Assembly: GCA_041740995.1 (NCBI GenBank)
Contig: JBGSKY010000142.1
Coordinates: 1 to 14,308 of the forward strand
Direction of reading: 5' to 3'
Origin: JBGSKY01 sp041740995
GTDB lineage: Bacteria; Planctomycetota; Planctomycetia; Pirellulales; Pirellulaceae
Length of the DNA: 14,308 bases
Below the pieces are notes generated by a model that was given only the letters and a program-made list of their open reading frames with translations, was not told where the DNA came from and searched no databases. This document shows positions 1 through 6,630 of the stretch, piece after piece; position 1 is the stretch's first letter, and every line of letters begins with the position of its first letter. The position numbers and the translations under genes are program-made.

Positions 1-1405
1 CTAAATCCATTCGAATGCCACTAGCGACCAAGACCTTTTTGATTCCCGGCTGCTCCCGCGACTGCTGCATCAGCTCGATAATTGGCCCGTGATCAGTCCC
101 AAGCAATTTGCAAATCTTCGGATGAACGCATGATTGGCGACGACAGACTGCTTCTACATCCGGCTTGGTGCAGCGCATTTGATACATGTTCGCTGTCGGA
201 CCACCGATGTCACTCACCGTGCCTTTGAATTCAGGATCGGTCGTCATGCGGTTCAGCTCGTCGAGCACCGATTGCTTGCTGCGCGATTGAATGATGCGGC
301 CTTGATGAGCCGTGATTGAACAAAAGGTGCAGCCGCCGAAGCAACCGCGCATAATCGTGACCGAATTACGAATCATTGTGTGAGCCGGAATCGGCTCGGT
401 ATAACTTGGATGCGGTCGACGCGTGTATGGCAGCGCGTAAATCCGGTCCATCGCTTCCTCGCTGAGAGGCAGTTGAGGCACGTTGCAGACGACAACTTGC
501 GTACCATGGCGTTGGATCAGCCGTTTTGCGTTGAGCGGATTCGTTTCGTTGTGAATGATCCGCGTCGCTTCTGCAAAATCCGTTTTGTTTTCCACGACCG
601 CTTCGTAGGTCGGCAGCTCGATCGCGTCCGCTGGTGGCGTCTCAGATGCTCCCAGCGCATAGGCCACGCCACGCATGTCGCGAAGATCCTTGACCGTCTC
701 GCCTGCTTCCAATCGTCGTGCGATTTCGACGATCGCGTTCTCGCCCATGCCAAATCCAAGCAAGTCACACTTGGCATCCAAAATAATGCTCTTGCGGACT
801 TTATCGGACCAATAATCATAATGAGCAAGCCTTCTCAACGAAGCTTCAACGCCGCCAGCGATGACCGGCACGCCTTTGTAAGCCTCACGAGCTCGCTGGC
901 AATAAGCCAACGTCGCGCGGTCGGGCCGCAAGCCGATTTTGCCGCCAGGCGAGTACGCGTCGTCGTTTCGGACTTTGCGATTGGCGGTGTAATGATTGAT
1001 CATCGAGTCCATATTCCCGGCGCTGATGCCGAAGAACAAACGCGGGCGACCAAACGTTTTCCAAGCATCACAATTCTGCCAATTGGGCTGAGAAATGACG
1101 CCGACGCGGAAGCCAGCCGCTTCCAAAACGCGACCTAAAATCGCGGTCGCAAAACTCGGATGGTCGATGTACGCGTCGCCACTTACCAGGACAATGTCCA
1201 GCTCGTCCCAGCCGCGTTGGCGGGCCTCGTCCATGCTCATTGGCAGCGGCACGGCAGCAATCGGTCCGCTGGGCAGGCGACCATCGCGAAGCATTTCGGA
1301 CTTGCGTTTCTGACCGGGCTTTCCGAAACCGAGGTCGTCCAGATATCGTGAAACAGTATTCCCGTTGGCGGTTTTTCCAGCGTCGGGCAGAACAAGCAGT
1401 TGCAT
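1..1405 (-). CDS. ygiQ: YgiQ family radical SAM protein (partial, C-terminus outside window)
   Basis: This frame stays open for 468 codons from the ATG at 1405 to the left edge, so the stop lies outside the window. A cobalamin-like N-terminal domain carries family blocks such as RGWDELDIVLVSGDAYIDHP (about residues 64-83) and ISAGNMDSM. The [4Fe-4S] motif CFGGCTFC follows, with cysteines at residues 355, 359 and 362 (CX3CX2C), preceded by TIMRG. The visible end reads KKVLVASGIRMDL, a conserved core strand of the family. E. coli YgiQ has about 740 residues, so roughly the last third is missing. The family is a radical SAM group of unknown substrate (UPF0313). The 1405 start is favoured because GAGG lies 6 bases upstream; an in-frame ATG at 1294 has no such site. 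Its N-terminal extension of about 60 residues before the usual family start is not typical of the E. coli protein. Family assignment is very sure; function is not known. Confidence 0.95.
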   Translation of the reverse strand, partial: MQLLVLPDAGKTANGNTVSRYLDDLGFGKPGQKRKSEMLRDGRLPSGPIAAVPLPMSMDEARQRGWDELDIVLVSGDAYIDHPSFATAILGRVLEAAGFRVGVISQPNWQNCDAWKTFGRPRLFFGISAGNMDSMINHYTANRKVRNDDAYSPGGKIGLRPDRATLAYCQRAREAYKGVPVIAGGVEASLRRLAHYDYWSDKVRKSIILDAKCDLLGFGMGENAIVEIARRLEAGETVKDLRDMRGVAYALGASETPPADAIELPTYEAVVENKTDFAEATRIIHNETNPLNAKRLIQRHGTQVVVCNVPQLPLSEEAMDRIYALPYTRRPHPSYTEPIPAHTMIRNSVTIMRGCFGGCTFCSITAHQGRIIQSRSKQSVLDELNRMTTDPEFKGTVSDIGGPTANMYQMRCTKPDVEAVCRRQSCVHPKICKLLGTDHGPIIELMQQSREQPGIKKVLVASGIRMDL

Positions 1406-1771
1406 AGTGATCCTCAAGGATACCGTTGCGCGGCGGCTCGGGCGTCGGAGGTGGAATAGTCCGCGAACTTGCGGAAGTTGGTCAATCGTCAAAGTAACGT
1501 TGATCGGCGAACTGTATTTTCGCGGCGTCATTGCAACATGAAAGCTGGTTTTCAGCAAGCTGTTTTTCAGCCGCCAAGCGAATATTTGCGAAGAACCGTC
1601 AGCAAAGTCGCAGTCGCTAAAACGCTCGGTGATTTTCAGCAAAGAAGCAGGATCGTTGGGTACACAGTCGCTAGGCATTTCGGTTAGAAATTTGCCGGGC
1701 GGTCGGCTCGTTGCTTTTTTCCGGAACGCGGCGAACGGTCCGGTTCAGCGGTGTCTGATTTGGTGTGTAAG

Positions 1772-1861
1772 AAGAACCGGAGGGCTTGCGCCCATTCCGC
1801 TACGGTTGACTACGTCAATGCGAAACATTGTTAGCGGCAGGGCGCAAGCCCTCCGGTTCTT
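1772..1861. repeat. Long nested inverted repeat (REP-like element)
   Basis: Arms at 1772-1793 and 1840-1861 are perfect reverse complements over 22 bases; each contains GGAGGGCTTGCGCCC or its complement. The 46-base interior is also self-complementary: CCGCTA (1797-1802) pairs with TAGCGG (1832-1837), and CAATG (1816-1820) pairs with CATTG (1826-1830) around a 5-base loop, in competition with TTGAC/GTCAA (1806-1810/1814-1818). The element would fold as one long hairpin on either strand, and a short T-rich tract follows the right arm. From memory, similar GGAGGGCTTGCGCCC palindromes are scattered in planctomycete genomes, so this is probably one copy of a dispersed palindromic family. It could also act as a terminator or insulator between the divergent transcripts, but that is inference. 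Confidence 0.85.
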
Positions 1862-1972
1862 TTGACCACGTGAAACTTGGCTTGCCGAACAGCCGGAGTT
1901 CTTGCTGGCCGCTGATAGGTTTGGAGAGTTGGCCGGCACCCTGGCGTCATGAGGCAACCGTTAGAATGACGC

Positions 1973-2000
1973 TTGGAAAATCTGACGATCGAGCTATAGT
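1973..2000 (+). promoter_or_regulatory. Sigma70-type promoter candidate
   Basis: TTGGAA (1973-1978) and TATAGT (1995-2000) resemble -35 and -10 boxes and are 16 bases apart. They sit about 72 bases upstream of the ATG at 2072, a sensible distance for its promoter. The call rests only on consensus likeness; planctomycete promoters are not well defined. Confidence 0.4.
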
Positions 2001-2071
2001 AAGTTTAACCGACTGTAGGCGGCCTGAACGCAAATTTAGCCCGCACTGAAATCTGAAGGCTACCCTTTTCT

Positions 2072-3823
2072 ATGACAAGCGAAGAATTTGATTTCGGAAG
2101 TGATTTGCCGAGCTTCGGAGCCGATCAATCGTCCGCTTTGCCAGACTTCGCCATCGATGTTGAAACGCCCGCTGCCAAAACTCTAACGCAGCCCACCTCG
2201 CCAGCACCCGTCCGGACGTCGGTTCCCAAACCGGTCGCAGTCGCTACATCGCCCGCGCCGATCTTTGAAGCCGCAGCGGCTCCAGTTGCTGAAAAACGAC
2301 GCCGAGGATTCGGTTGGCTGTTCGCCGTCCCAGCCTGGTTAATCAGCCTGGCGTTGCACACATCGTTGCTTTTAGCGATGGCGGCTTACAACATCGAACC
2401 AATCAGCGACGCTCTGAAAAAACTTGTAATCGACAGCGGCCCGGTCGAAGACGTGAGCGCTCTTGAATCATTTGATGTCACCAGCGAAAGTCTCTCGACG
2501 AGCGACCTCAGCGAACAGACGGAGATGGTTCAACAAAACATGCCGACGATGGATAGGGTTGTCACCGATGTTCCGCTAGAGGTCGCTGCGGTCTCGTTGG
2601 ACGTTGGCGTCCTGTCGGATTTATCGCTGGAATCTCTGTCGTCTCAATTGGTGCCCAGCAACGTCTTGTCAGCTAGCGCTAACACGTTTACGCAAGCGAT
2701 GACGGGGCGATCGTCGGCTTCAAAACGCGATCTGCTTGAAAAATATGGCGGTGGCTCTGACACCGAAAAAGCGGTCGCCATGGGACTCAAATGGCTCGCC
2801 GCTCACCAACAGAAAGATGGTTCTTGGACCTTCGCGACGGCAGCGAACAGCGATGTCCCCGGCGATACTCGGCTCGGCAATTTTCCCGACGCTCGTAACG
2901 CCGCGACCGGTTTAGCACTGATGGCGTTCTTGGGTGCCGGGCAGACGCATCAAGACGGCGAATTTAAAGCCAATGTCTTCGGCGGGCTATCGTATTTGCT
3001 GAGCAACATGCGAACGAGCAAGTTCGGCGGCGTTCCGATCGGATCTTGGTATGACGATCCAGACCCAAAGGGCAATGGTCGCAACAAAAGCGAACACAAC
3101 CGAATGTACGGACAAGGCATTGCAACAACTGCGATGTGCGAAGCGTTTGGTATGACCAACGACGCGAAACTGGCCGAAGCCGCCCAGTTAGGCGTCAATT
3201 TTATTGTTGCCGCTCAAGACCCGCGCGGTGGCGGTTGGAATTATAGGGTCCGCTCGCCGGGTGACACCTCGATTGTCGGATGGCAGATGATGGCTCTCAA
3301 GAGCGGAATGATGAGCAACATTCAATTTCCCGTCGATACTATCCGTCGAGCCAGCTACTTTCTGGATACAGTTCAAACCGATGGTGGCAGCGCCTATCAC
3401 TACCGAGTTCCGGGCGACAAGCCGGGCAATATGGCGCTGACTTCGTGCGGTTTGCTCTGTCGAATGTACATGGGAATGCCTAAGGAGCACCCGGCGATCG
3501 TTAAAGGAGCGGCAGACGTCCTGAAGGCTGGCCCAAGCAGTTCGGACTCGTACGTCAACTACTACGCAACACAAGTAATGAAGCAAGTCGGTGGCGAGAC
3601 GTGGAAGAAATGGAACGAGCAGATGAAAAATCAACTCGTAACAACGCAGGTGAATTCCGGAAAATCGATGGGCAGTTGGCCGGCCGACGGCAAGCTTTCA
3701 TACGGCGACAACGAAGGCGGAACGTTATACCGAACAGCAATGTCGATCATGATTCTGGAGGTCTATTATCGCTACCTCCCGATCTATCACGAGCAAGCTG
3801 ACGAAGAAGCTTTCAAGTTGTAA
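2072..3823 (+). CDS. Membrane-anchored prenyltransferase/squalene-cyclase-like alpha/alpha toroid protein
   Basis: This 583-residue protein has three parts. Residues 1-75 are acidic, then Pro/Ala-rich and probably disordered. A basic cluster KRRR (75-78) precedes a single hydrophobic helix (about 81-105), which by the positive-inside rule puts the N-terminus in the cytoplasm and the rest outside it. After a Ser/Leu/Asp-rich linker (about 110-225), the C-terminal 350 residues form repeats of the terpenoid-cyclase/prenyltransferase toroid type: AMGLKWLAAHQQKDGSW (236-252), later AAQDPRGGGWNYR, a VQTDGGSAYHYR block and MGSWPADG, all QW-like turns. I see no DxDD motif of squalene-hopene cyclase, so cyclase activity is not supported. 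It matches a protein family I recall as widespread in planctomycetes and usually annotated only by its repeats. The start at 2072 has a weak GAAGG about 12 bases upstream; no better start is near. It appears to be transcribed alone from the promoter at 1973-2000. Function unknown; possibly a scaffold or binding protein at the membrane. Confidence 0.85.
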   Translation: MTSEEFDFGSDLPSFGADQSSALPDFAIDVETPAAKTLTQPTSPAPVRTSVPKPVAVATSPAPIFEAAAAPVAEKRRRGFGWLFAVPAWLISLALHTSLLLAMAAYNIEPISDALKKLVIDSGPVEDVSALESFDVTSESLSTSDLSEQTEMVQQNMPTMDRVVTDVPLEVAAVSLDVGVLSDLSLESLSSQLVPSNVLSASANTFTQAMTGRSSASKRDLLEKYGGGSDTEKAVAMGLKWLAAHQQKDGSWTFATAANSDVPGDTRLGNFPDARNAATGLALMAFLGAGQTHQDGEFKANVFGGLSYLLSNMRTSKFGGVPIGSWYDDPDPKGNGRNKSEHNRMYGQGIATTAMCEAFGMTNDAKLAEAAQLGVNFIVAAQDPRGGGWNYRVRSPGDTSIVGWQMMALKSGMMSNIQFPVDTIRRASYFLDTVQTDGGSAYHYRVPGDKPGNMALTSCGLLCRMYMGMPKEHPAIVKGAADVLKAGPSSSDSYVNYYATQVMKQVGGETWKKWNEQMKNQLVTTQVNSGKSMGSWPADGKLSYGDNEGGTLYRTAMSIMILEVYYRYLPIYHEQADEEAFKL

Positions 3824-4232
3824 GTCCTCTGCTCGCTGCGTTGACCGACAAGCCGCCGCCGGCCGCTTTGTCAGGCAAATACGACCGCTCCGCCTTCGTT
3901 TATTCGCTCGATACTCCCTGTCGCAATTCACTGTCAGATTCTCCGCCACTTCCTCGCAAGTGATCCAGTGGATGTTCAGCAGATGTCCGAAATCGAAGGA
4001 AAATTCCGAAGCTTGCTAGCTTTCGTAAGTACCTCCCTGGCAATGGGTTGGGCGATTGTCGCCGTGCTGCGACTCTTACTGCGGCAAAAATTTAACTTTC
4101 ATTCAGCCGCAAAATGGTTATCGTTATCGCCGATCGATTATCTAATTTTTGATAGCAATTCGACTCCCTCACACGGCTTGGTCGCAAGACACGGCCGGAG
4201 CATTGGGTCGCCAAGGCTAATTTGAACGTTTT
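3824..4232. other. Intergenic spacer before rpe, no gene recognised
   Basis: This 409-base spacer has no convincing coding region. An open frame at 3968-4225 (85 codons) has a short hydrophobic stretch but no ribosome binding site and no family likeness. A weak self-complementary stretch (GACAA near 3847, TTGTC near 3868) lies after the upstream stop, but it lacks a T-run and is not called a terminator. The promoter for the rpe gene group is presumably here; I could not pick convincing boxes. Confidence 0.5.
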
Positions 4233-4952
4233 ATGACAACTCCTTCGCCGCAATCGGGAACCAGTTTGAGCCAAATGCTCAATTCGCTTCGACATGCGTC
4301 GCCATTAATCTTGCCATCCATGTTGCAATGCAACTTTGGAAATTTGCAGGAAGAAGTGGAAAAGCTGCAAGATGCCAGCGTTGAGGCGCTACATTTGGAC
4401 GTCATGGACGGGCACTTTGTGCCGAATTTCACTTACGGCATGACGATTGTCAAAGCGTTCCGCGACCTGACGTCAATGCCGCTCGACGTGCACTTGATGA
4501 TCTCTGATCCGGCGAAGTACGCGATGCAATTTGCGGAGGCTGGGGCCGATTTACTGACTTTTCACATTGAAACGATGGACGATCCATCCACGTTGCTCCA
4601 ATCGGTGCGAGCCAGCGGAACGGCGGTTGGGTTGGCGATCAACCCGTCGACATCGATCGACAAATTGCTGCCGTTTTTGCCGTTATGTGACTTGGTTCTG
4701 GTGATGAGTGTGGAGGCTGGGTTCGGCGGACAATCGTTCAATGCAGCGATGTTGGACCGCGTTCGTCAGCTTCGGGCACTTGCCGGTGATGAACTATTAA
4801 TAGAGATGGATGGCGGACTGAACGAGCAAACGATTCGCGACTGCTACGATGCGGGCGCGAATTTGATGGTCGTTGGTTCTGCAATTTTTGGAAAGCCAGA
4901 CTATTGCCACGCGATTACGTCGCTGCGGAAGAAGTTGCCGGCTGTTTCGTAA
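4233..4952 (+). CDS. rpe: Ribulose-phosphate 3-epimerase
   Basis: This 239-residue TIM-barrel enzyme interconverts D-ribulose 5-phosphate and D-xylulose 5-phosphate in the pentose phosphate pathway. Family motifs appear in order: PSM (Ser29), LHLDVMDGHFVPN (metal ligands His54 and Asp56, plus Met58), PLDVHLMI (His87), LTFHIE, GLAINPST, VLVMSVEAGFGGQSF (phosphate-side loop, 155-169), EMDGG (catalytic/metal Asp193) and VVGSAIF. All metal and acid/base positions known from the human enzyme are present. Small deviations are MLQCNF where many bacteria have ILSADF, and Glu-Ala before GFGGQ where Asn-Pro or Glu-Pro is usual. The roughly 25 residues before the barrel are longer than in most homologues. 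The ATG at 4233 has no clear Shine-Dalgarno site, so a later start such as Met15 is possible. It is followed after 19 bases by the phosphatase-like gene, suggesting co-transcription. Confidence 0.95.
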   Translation: MTTPSPQSGTSLSQMLNSLRHASPLILPSMLQCNFGNLQEEVEKLQDASVEALHLDVMDGHFVPNFTYGMTIVKAFRDLTSMPLDVHLMISDPAKYAMQFAEAGADLLTFHIETMDDPSTLLQSVRASGTAVGLAINPSTSIDKLLPFLPLCDLVLVMSVEAGFGGQSFNAAMLDRVRQLRALAGDELLIEMDGGLNEQTIRDCYDAGANLMVVGSAIFGKPDYCHAITSLRKKLPAVS

Positions 4953-4971
4953 CCGTTTTTGATGAGGTTTT

Positions 4972-5574
4972 ATGGTTTCGATCGCATTGATCCAACCAGG
5001 TTCGACTGTTTTTGATGACGAAGGACGCATCAAAGGTTGTCTCGATTTTCCGCTCAGCACCAGCGGCAAGGATCAGGTTCAGCGTTGTTCCAATGAGCTC
5101 AACGAACACCTGACCGATAGTCGCCAGCACAAGCGAATCGATACGATCTATTGCTCTCCCTGCAGTTCGGCTCAGGAGACGGCGTCGATTATTGCCGGAA
5201 AGTTTCGATCCAAAGTTCGCATCGTCGAATGCTTTACCAATCTCAATCTCGGATTGTGGCAAGGTCGGACAATTGACGAGCTAAAGCGTTTGCAACCGAC
5301 GGTTTACCGTCAATTTCAAGCCAACCCGCTGACTTTTTGTCCGCCGTGCGGCGAGAGTATGGAGAAGGCCGCTTCCCGAATCCAGCGGATGCTGGGCAAA
5401 CTGGTCAAAAAGCATCACGGCGAGACGGTTGGCATTATCGTGCCTGAACCTTTAGCGTCGATCGTTCGACATTTGCTCAATCAGTCGGACATTGGCGACC
5501 CGTGGAAAGCCGAACATGACTCCGCAAACTGGGAAATCATCTCGCTAAACGAGCCTCAAGCCGCTATGGTATAG
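4972..5574 (+). CDS. Histidine phosphatase superfamily protein, catalytic residues lost (pseudoenzyme)
   Basis: This 200-residue protein has the layout of the phosphoglycerate-mutase/histidine-phosphatase fold but not its active site. The N-terminal strand reads ALIQPGST (5-12), where active members have an RHG motif. The downstream block is GRIKGCLDFPLSTSG (18-32), which is typical. The second block is IYCSPCSSAQETA (59-71) where SPLxRAxQTA is usual, so the phosphate-binding Arg is replaced by Ser66. The acid-residue block reads TNLNLGLWQG (89-98), with Asn90 where the proton-donor Glu is expected. The last strand is GIIVPEPLASIVRHLL, giving Pro-Glu-Pro where Ser-His-Gly is expected. All four catalytic elements are therefore replaced while the framework is kept. 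The start at 4972 is supported by GATGAGG ending 4 bases upstream. It lies 19 bases after rpe and 56 before accD, likely in one operon. From memory, homologues with a similar non-RHG start occur in other planctomycetes, which argues against recent decay. Role unknown; a binding or regulatory role is inference. Confidence 0.85.
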   Translation: MVSIALIQPGSTVFDDEGRIKGCLDFPLSTSGKDQVQRCSNELNEHLTDSRQHKRIDTIYCSPCSSAQETASIIAGKFRSKVRIVECFTNLNLGLWQGRTIDELKRLQPTVYRQFQANPLTFCPPCGESMEKAASRIQRMLGKLVKKHHGETVGIIVPEPLASIVRHLLNQSDIGDPWKAEHDSANWEIISLNEPQAAMV

Positions 5575-5630
5575 AGAAGTAGCCGCGTCACTCTTAGACG
5601 CAGAACAGCCGCGAAGAGGGCGTAGCAGAA

Positions 5631-6476
5631 TTGTCGATAGTCGATCGTAACGAAACCGTGCCGCAGGAAAGTGGCAAGAAGCGGGGCGTGCCCGAAGGCT
5701 TGTGGCTGAAATGTCCGGGCTGCAGCCAATCGATCTACCGCAAGGAAGCCGAGCGGCAGCTCAACATTTGTCCTCTGTGCCGATTTCACTTATATGTTTC
5801 GGCTCGTGACCGGATCAATCAAGTCCTCGACGAAGGAACCTTTGAATCGTGGGACGATAATGTCTTGCCGACCGATCCGCTGCAGTTTTCTGACAAAAAA
5901 CGCTACGCTGAGCGTTTGCTGGCCGAACAGAAGCGGACTGGCATGGACGACGCGGCGATTACTGGTTGTGGAATGATTCGCGCTCGACGAGTCGCGATTG
6001 GGATCACCGATTCGGCCTTCATCATGGGCTCGATGGGCTCCGTCGTCGGTGAGCGTCTAACGCGGCTGATTGAACGAGCGACCGAGCAGAACATGGCCTT
6101 GATTATCATCAGTGCCTCTGGCGGCGGCGCTCGAATGCACGAAGGCATCTTGTCGTTGATGCAGATGGCCAAAGTCACTGCTGCATTGGCTCGGTATCAC
6201 GATTCCGGCGGGCTTTATATCAGCGTGCTGACCAACCCGACGATGGGTGGCGTGGCCGCTTCTTTTGCGTCGCTTGGCGATTTAATTTTCGCCGAACCGA
6301 AAGCTCTAATTGGGTTCGCTGGCCCCAGAACGATCAAAGCGACAATCCGTGTCGAGCTGCCAGCCGGTTTCCAGACCAGCGAGTTTCTGCTGGAGCATGG
6401 CTACGTCGATCGCATCGTCGATCGCGCCCGGCTAAAAACCGAGATCGCACAAGCGATCGATTATTGCGGCAAGTGA
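5631..6476 (+). CDS. accD: Acetyl-CoA carboxylase carboxyltransferase subunit beta
   Basis: This 281-residue protein is the beta half of the carboxyltransferase that moves the carboxyl group from biotin to acetyl-CoA, making malonyl-CoA for fatty acid synthesis. The N-terminal zinc ribbon has cysteines 28, 31, 47 and 50 (CX2CX15CX2C, starting LWLKCPGC). The crotonase-fold core follows with MGSMGSVVGE, IISASGGGARMHEGILSLMQ (oxyanion-hole glycines), VLTNPTMGGVAASFASLGD, ALIGFAGPRTI and GFQTSEFLLEHGYVD. The length is close to the usual 280-305. Translation appears to begin at a TTG at 5631: no ATG or GTG precedes it in frame near the ribbon, and GAGGG lies about 10 bases upstream. The alpha subunit gene (accA) and biotin carrier genes are not in this window. 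Identity is very sure; the start codon is moderately sure. Confidence 0.96.
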   Translation: MSIVDRNETVPQESGKKRGVPEGLWLKCPGCSQSIYRKEAERQLNICPLCRFHLYVSARDRINQVLDEGTFESWDDNVLPTDPLQFSDKKRYAERLLAEQKRTGMDDAAITGCGMIRARRVAIGITDSAFIMGSMGSVVGERLTRLIERATEQNMALIIISASGGGARMHEGILSLMQMAKVTAALARYHDSGGLYISVLTNPTMGGVAASFASLGDLIFAEPKALIGFAGPRTIKATIRVELPAGFQTSEFLLEHGYVDRIVDRARLKTEIAQAIDYCGK

Positions 6477-6488
6477 GTCGAGAGTTTT

Positions 6489-6558
6489 CAGTTGAGAGTT
6501 TACGGTGGACAGTTGAGAGTAATTTGCTCTCAACACGAAACTCTCAACCCTCAACTTG
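6489..6558. repeat. Nested inverted/direct repeat patch between accD and symporter
   Basis: CAGTTGAGAGT occurs twice as a direct repeat (6489-6499 and 6510-6520, period 21). Its complement appears as CTCTCAAC (6527-6534), ACTCTCAAC (6540-6548) and a weaker CTCAACT (6550-6556). This gives an inner 8-bp stem (6512-6519 with 6527-6534, 7-base loop) and an outer 9-bp stem (6491-6499 with 6540-6548). The structure could attenuate or end accD transcription before the symporter gene. Similar GTTGAGAG tracts are, from memory, scattered in planctomycete spacers. Confidence 0.7.
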
Positions 6559-6630
6559 TATTCTTCGTCGGTTTGGTGAATACTCAGCCATTCCACAAAC
6601 TCTGCAAGCACCTCTCTCGGCTAGCTCCTC

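Larger units (their letters stand above)
1406..2071. other. Divergent intergenic spacer (ygiQ / toroid protein)
   Basis: This 666-base spacer separates two divergently read genes. The short open frames in it show no recognisable motif, no good ribosome binding site and no likeness to a family I know. It contains one large perfect inverted repeat (1772-1861) and a promoter candidate (1973-2000) for the right-hand gene, listed separately. Nothing else stands out in 1406-1770. Confidence 0.6.

Noticed and set aside
380..1138. 252-codon open frame on the plus strand
   Set aside because: It lies wholly antisense to the clear radical SAM gene on the minus strand, has an Arg/His-rich composition typical of shadow frames, and shows no family motif.
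3188..3634. 148-codon minus-strand open frame
   Set aside because: Antisense to the conserved toroid domain of the 2072-3823 gene; no ribosome binding site or family likeness.
3968..4225. 85-codon open frame with a hydrophobic stretch before rpe
   Set aside because: No Shine-Dalgarno site, no recognised motif, and the codon choice does not look like that of its neighbours; kept only as a note in the spacer entry.
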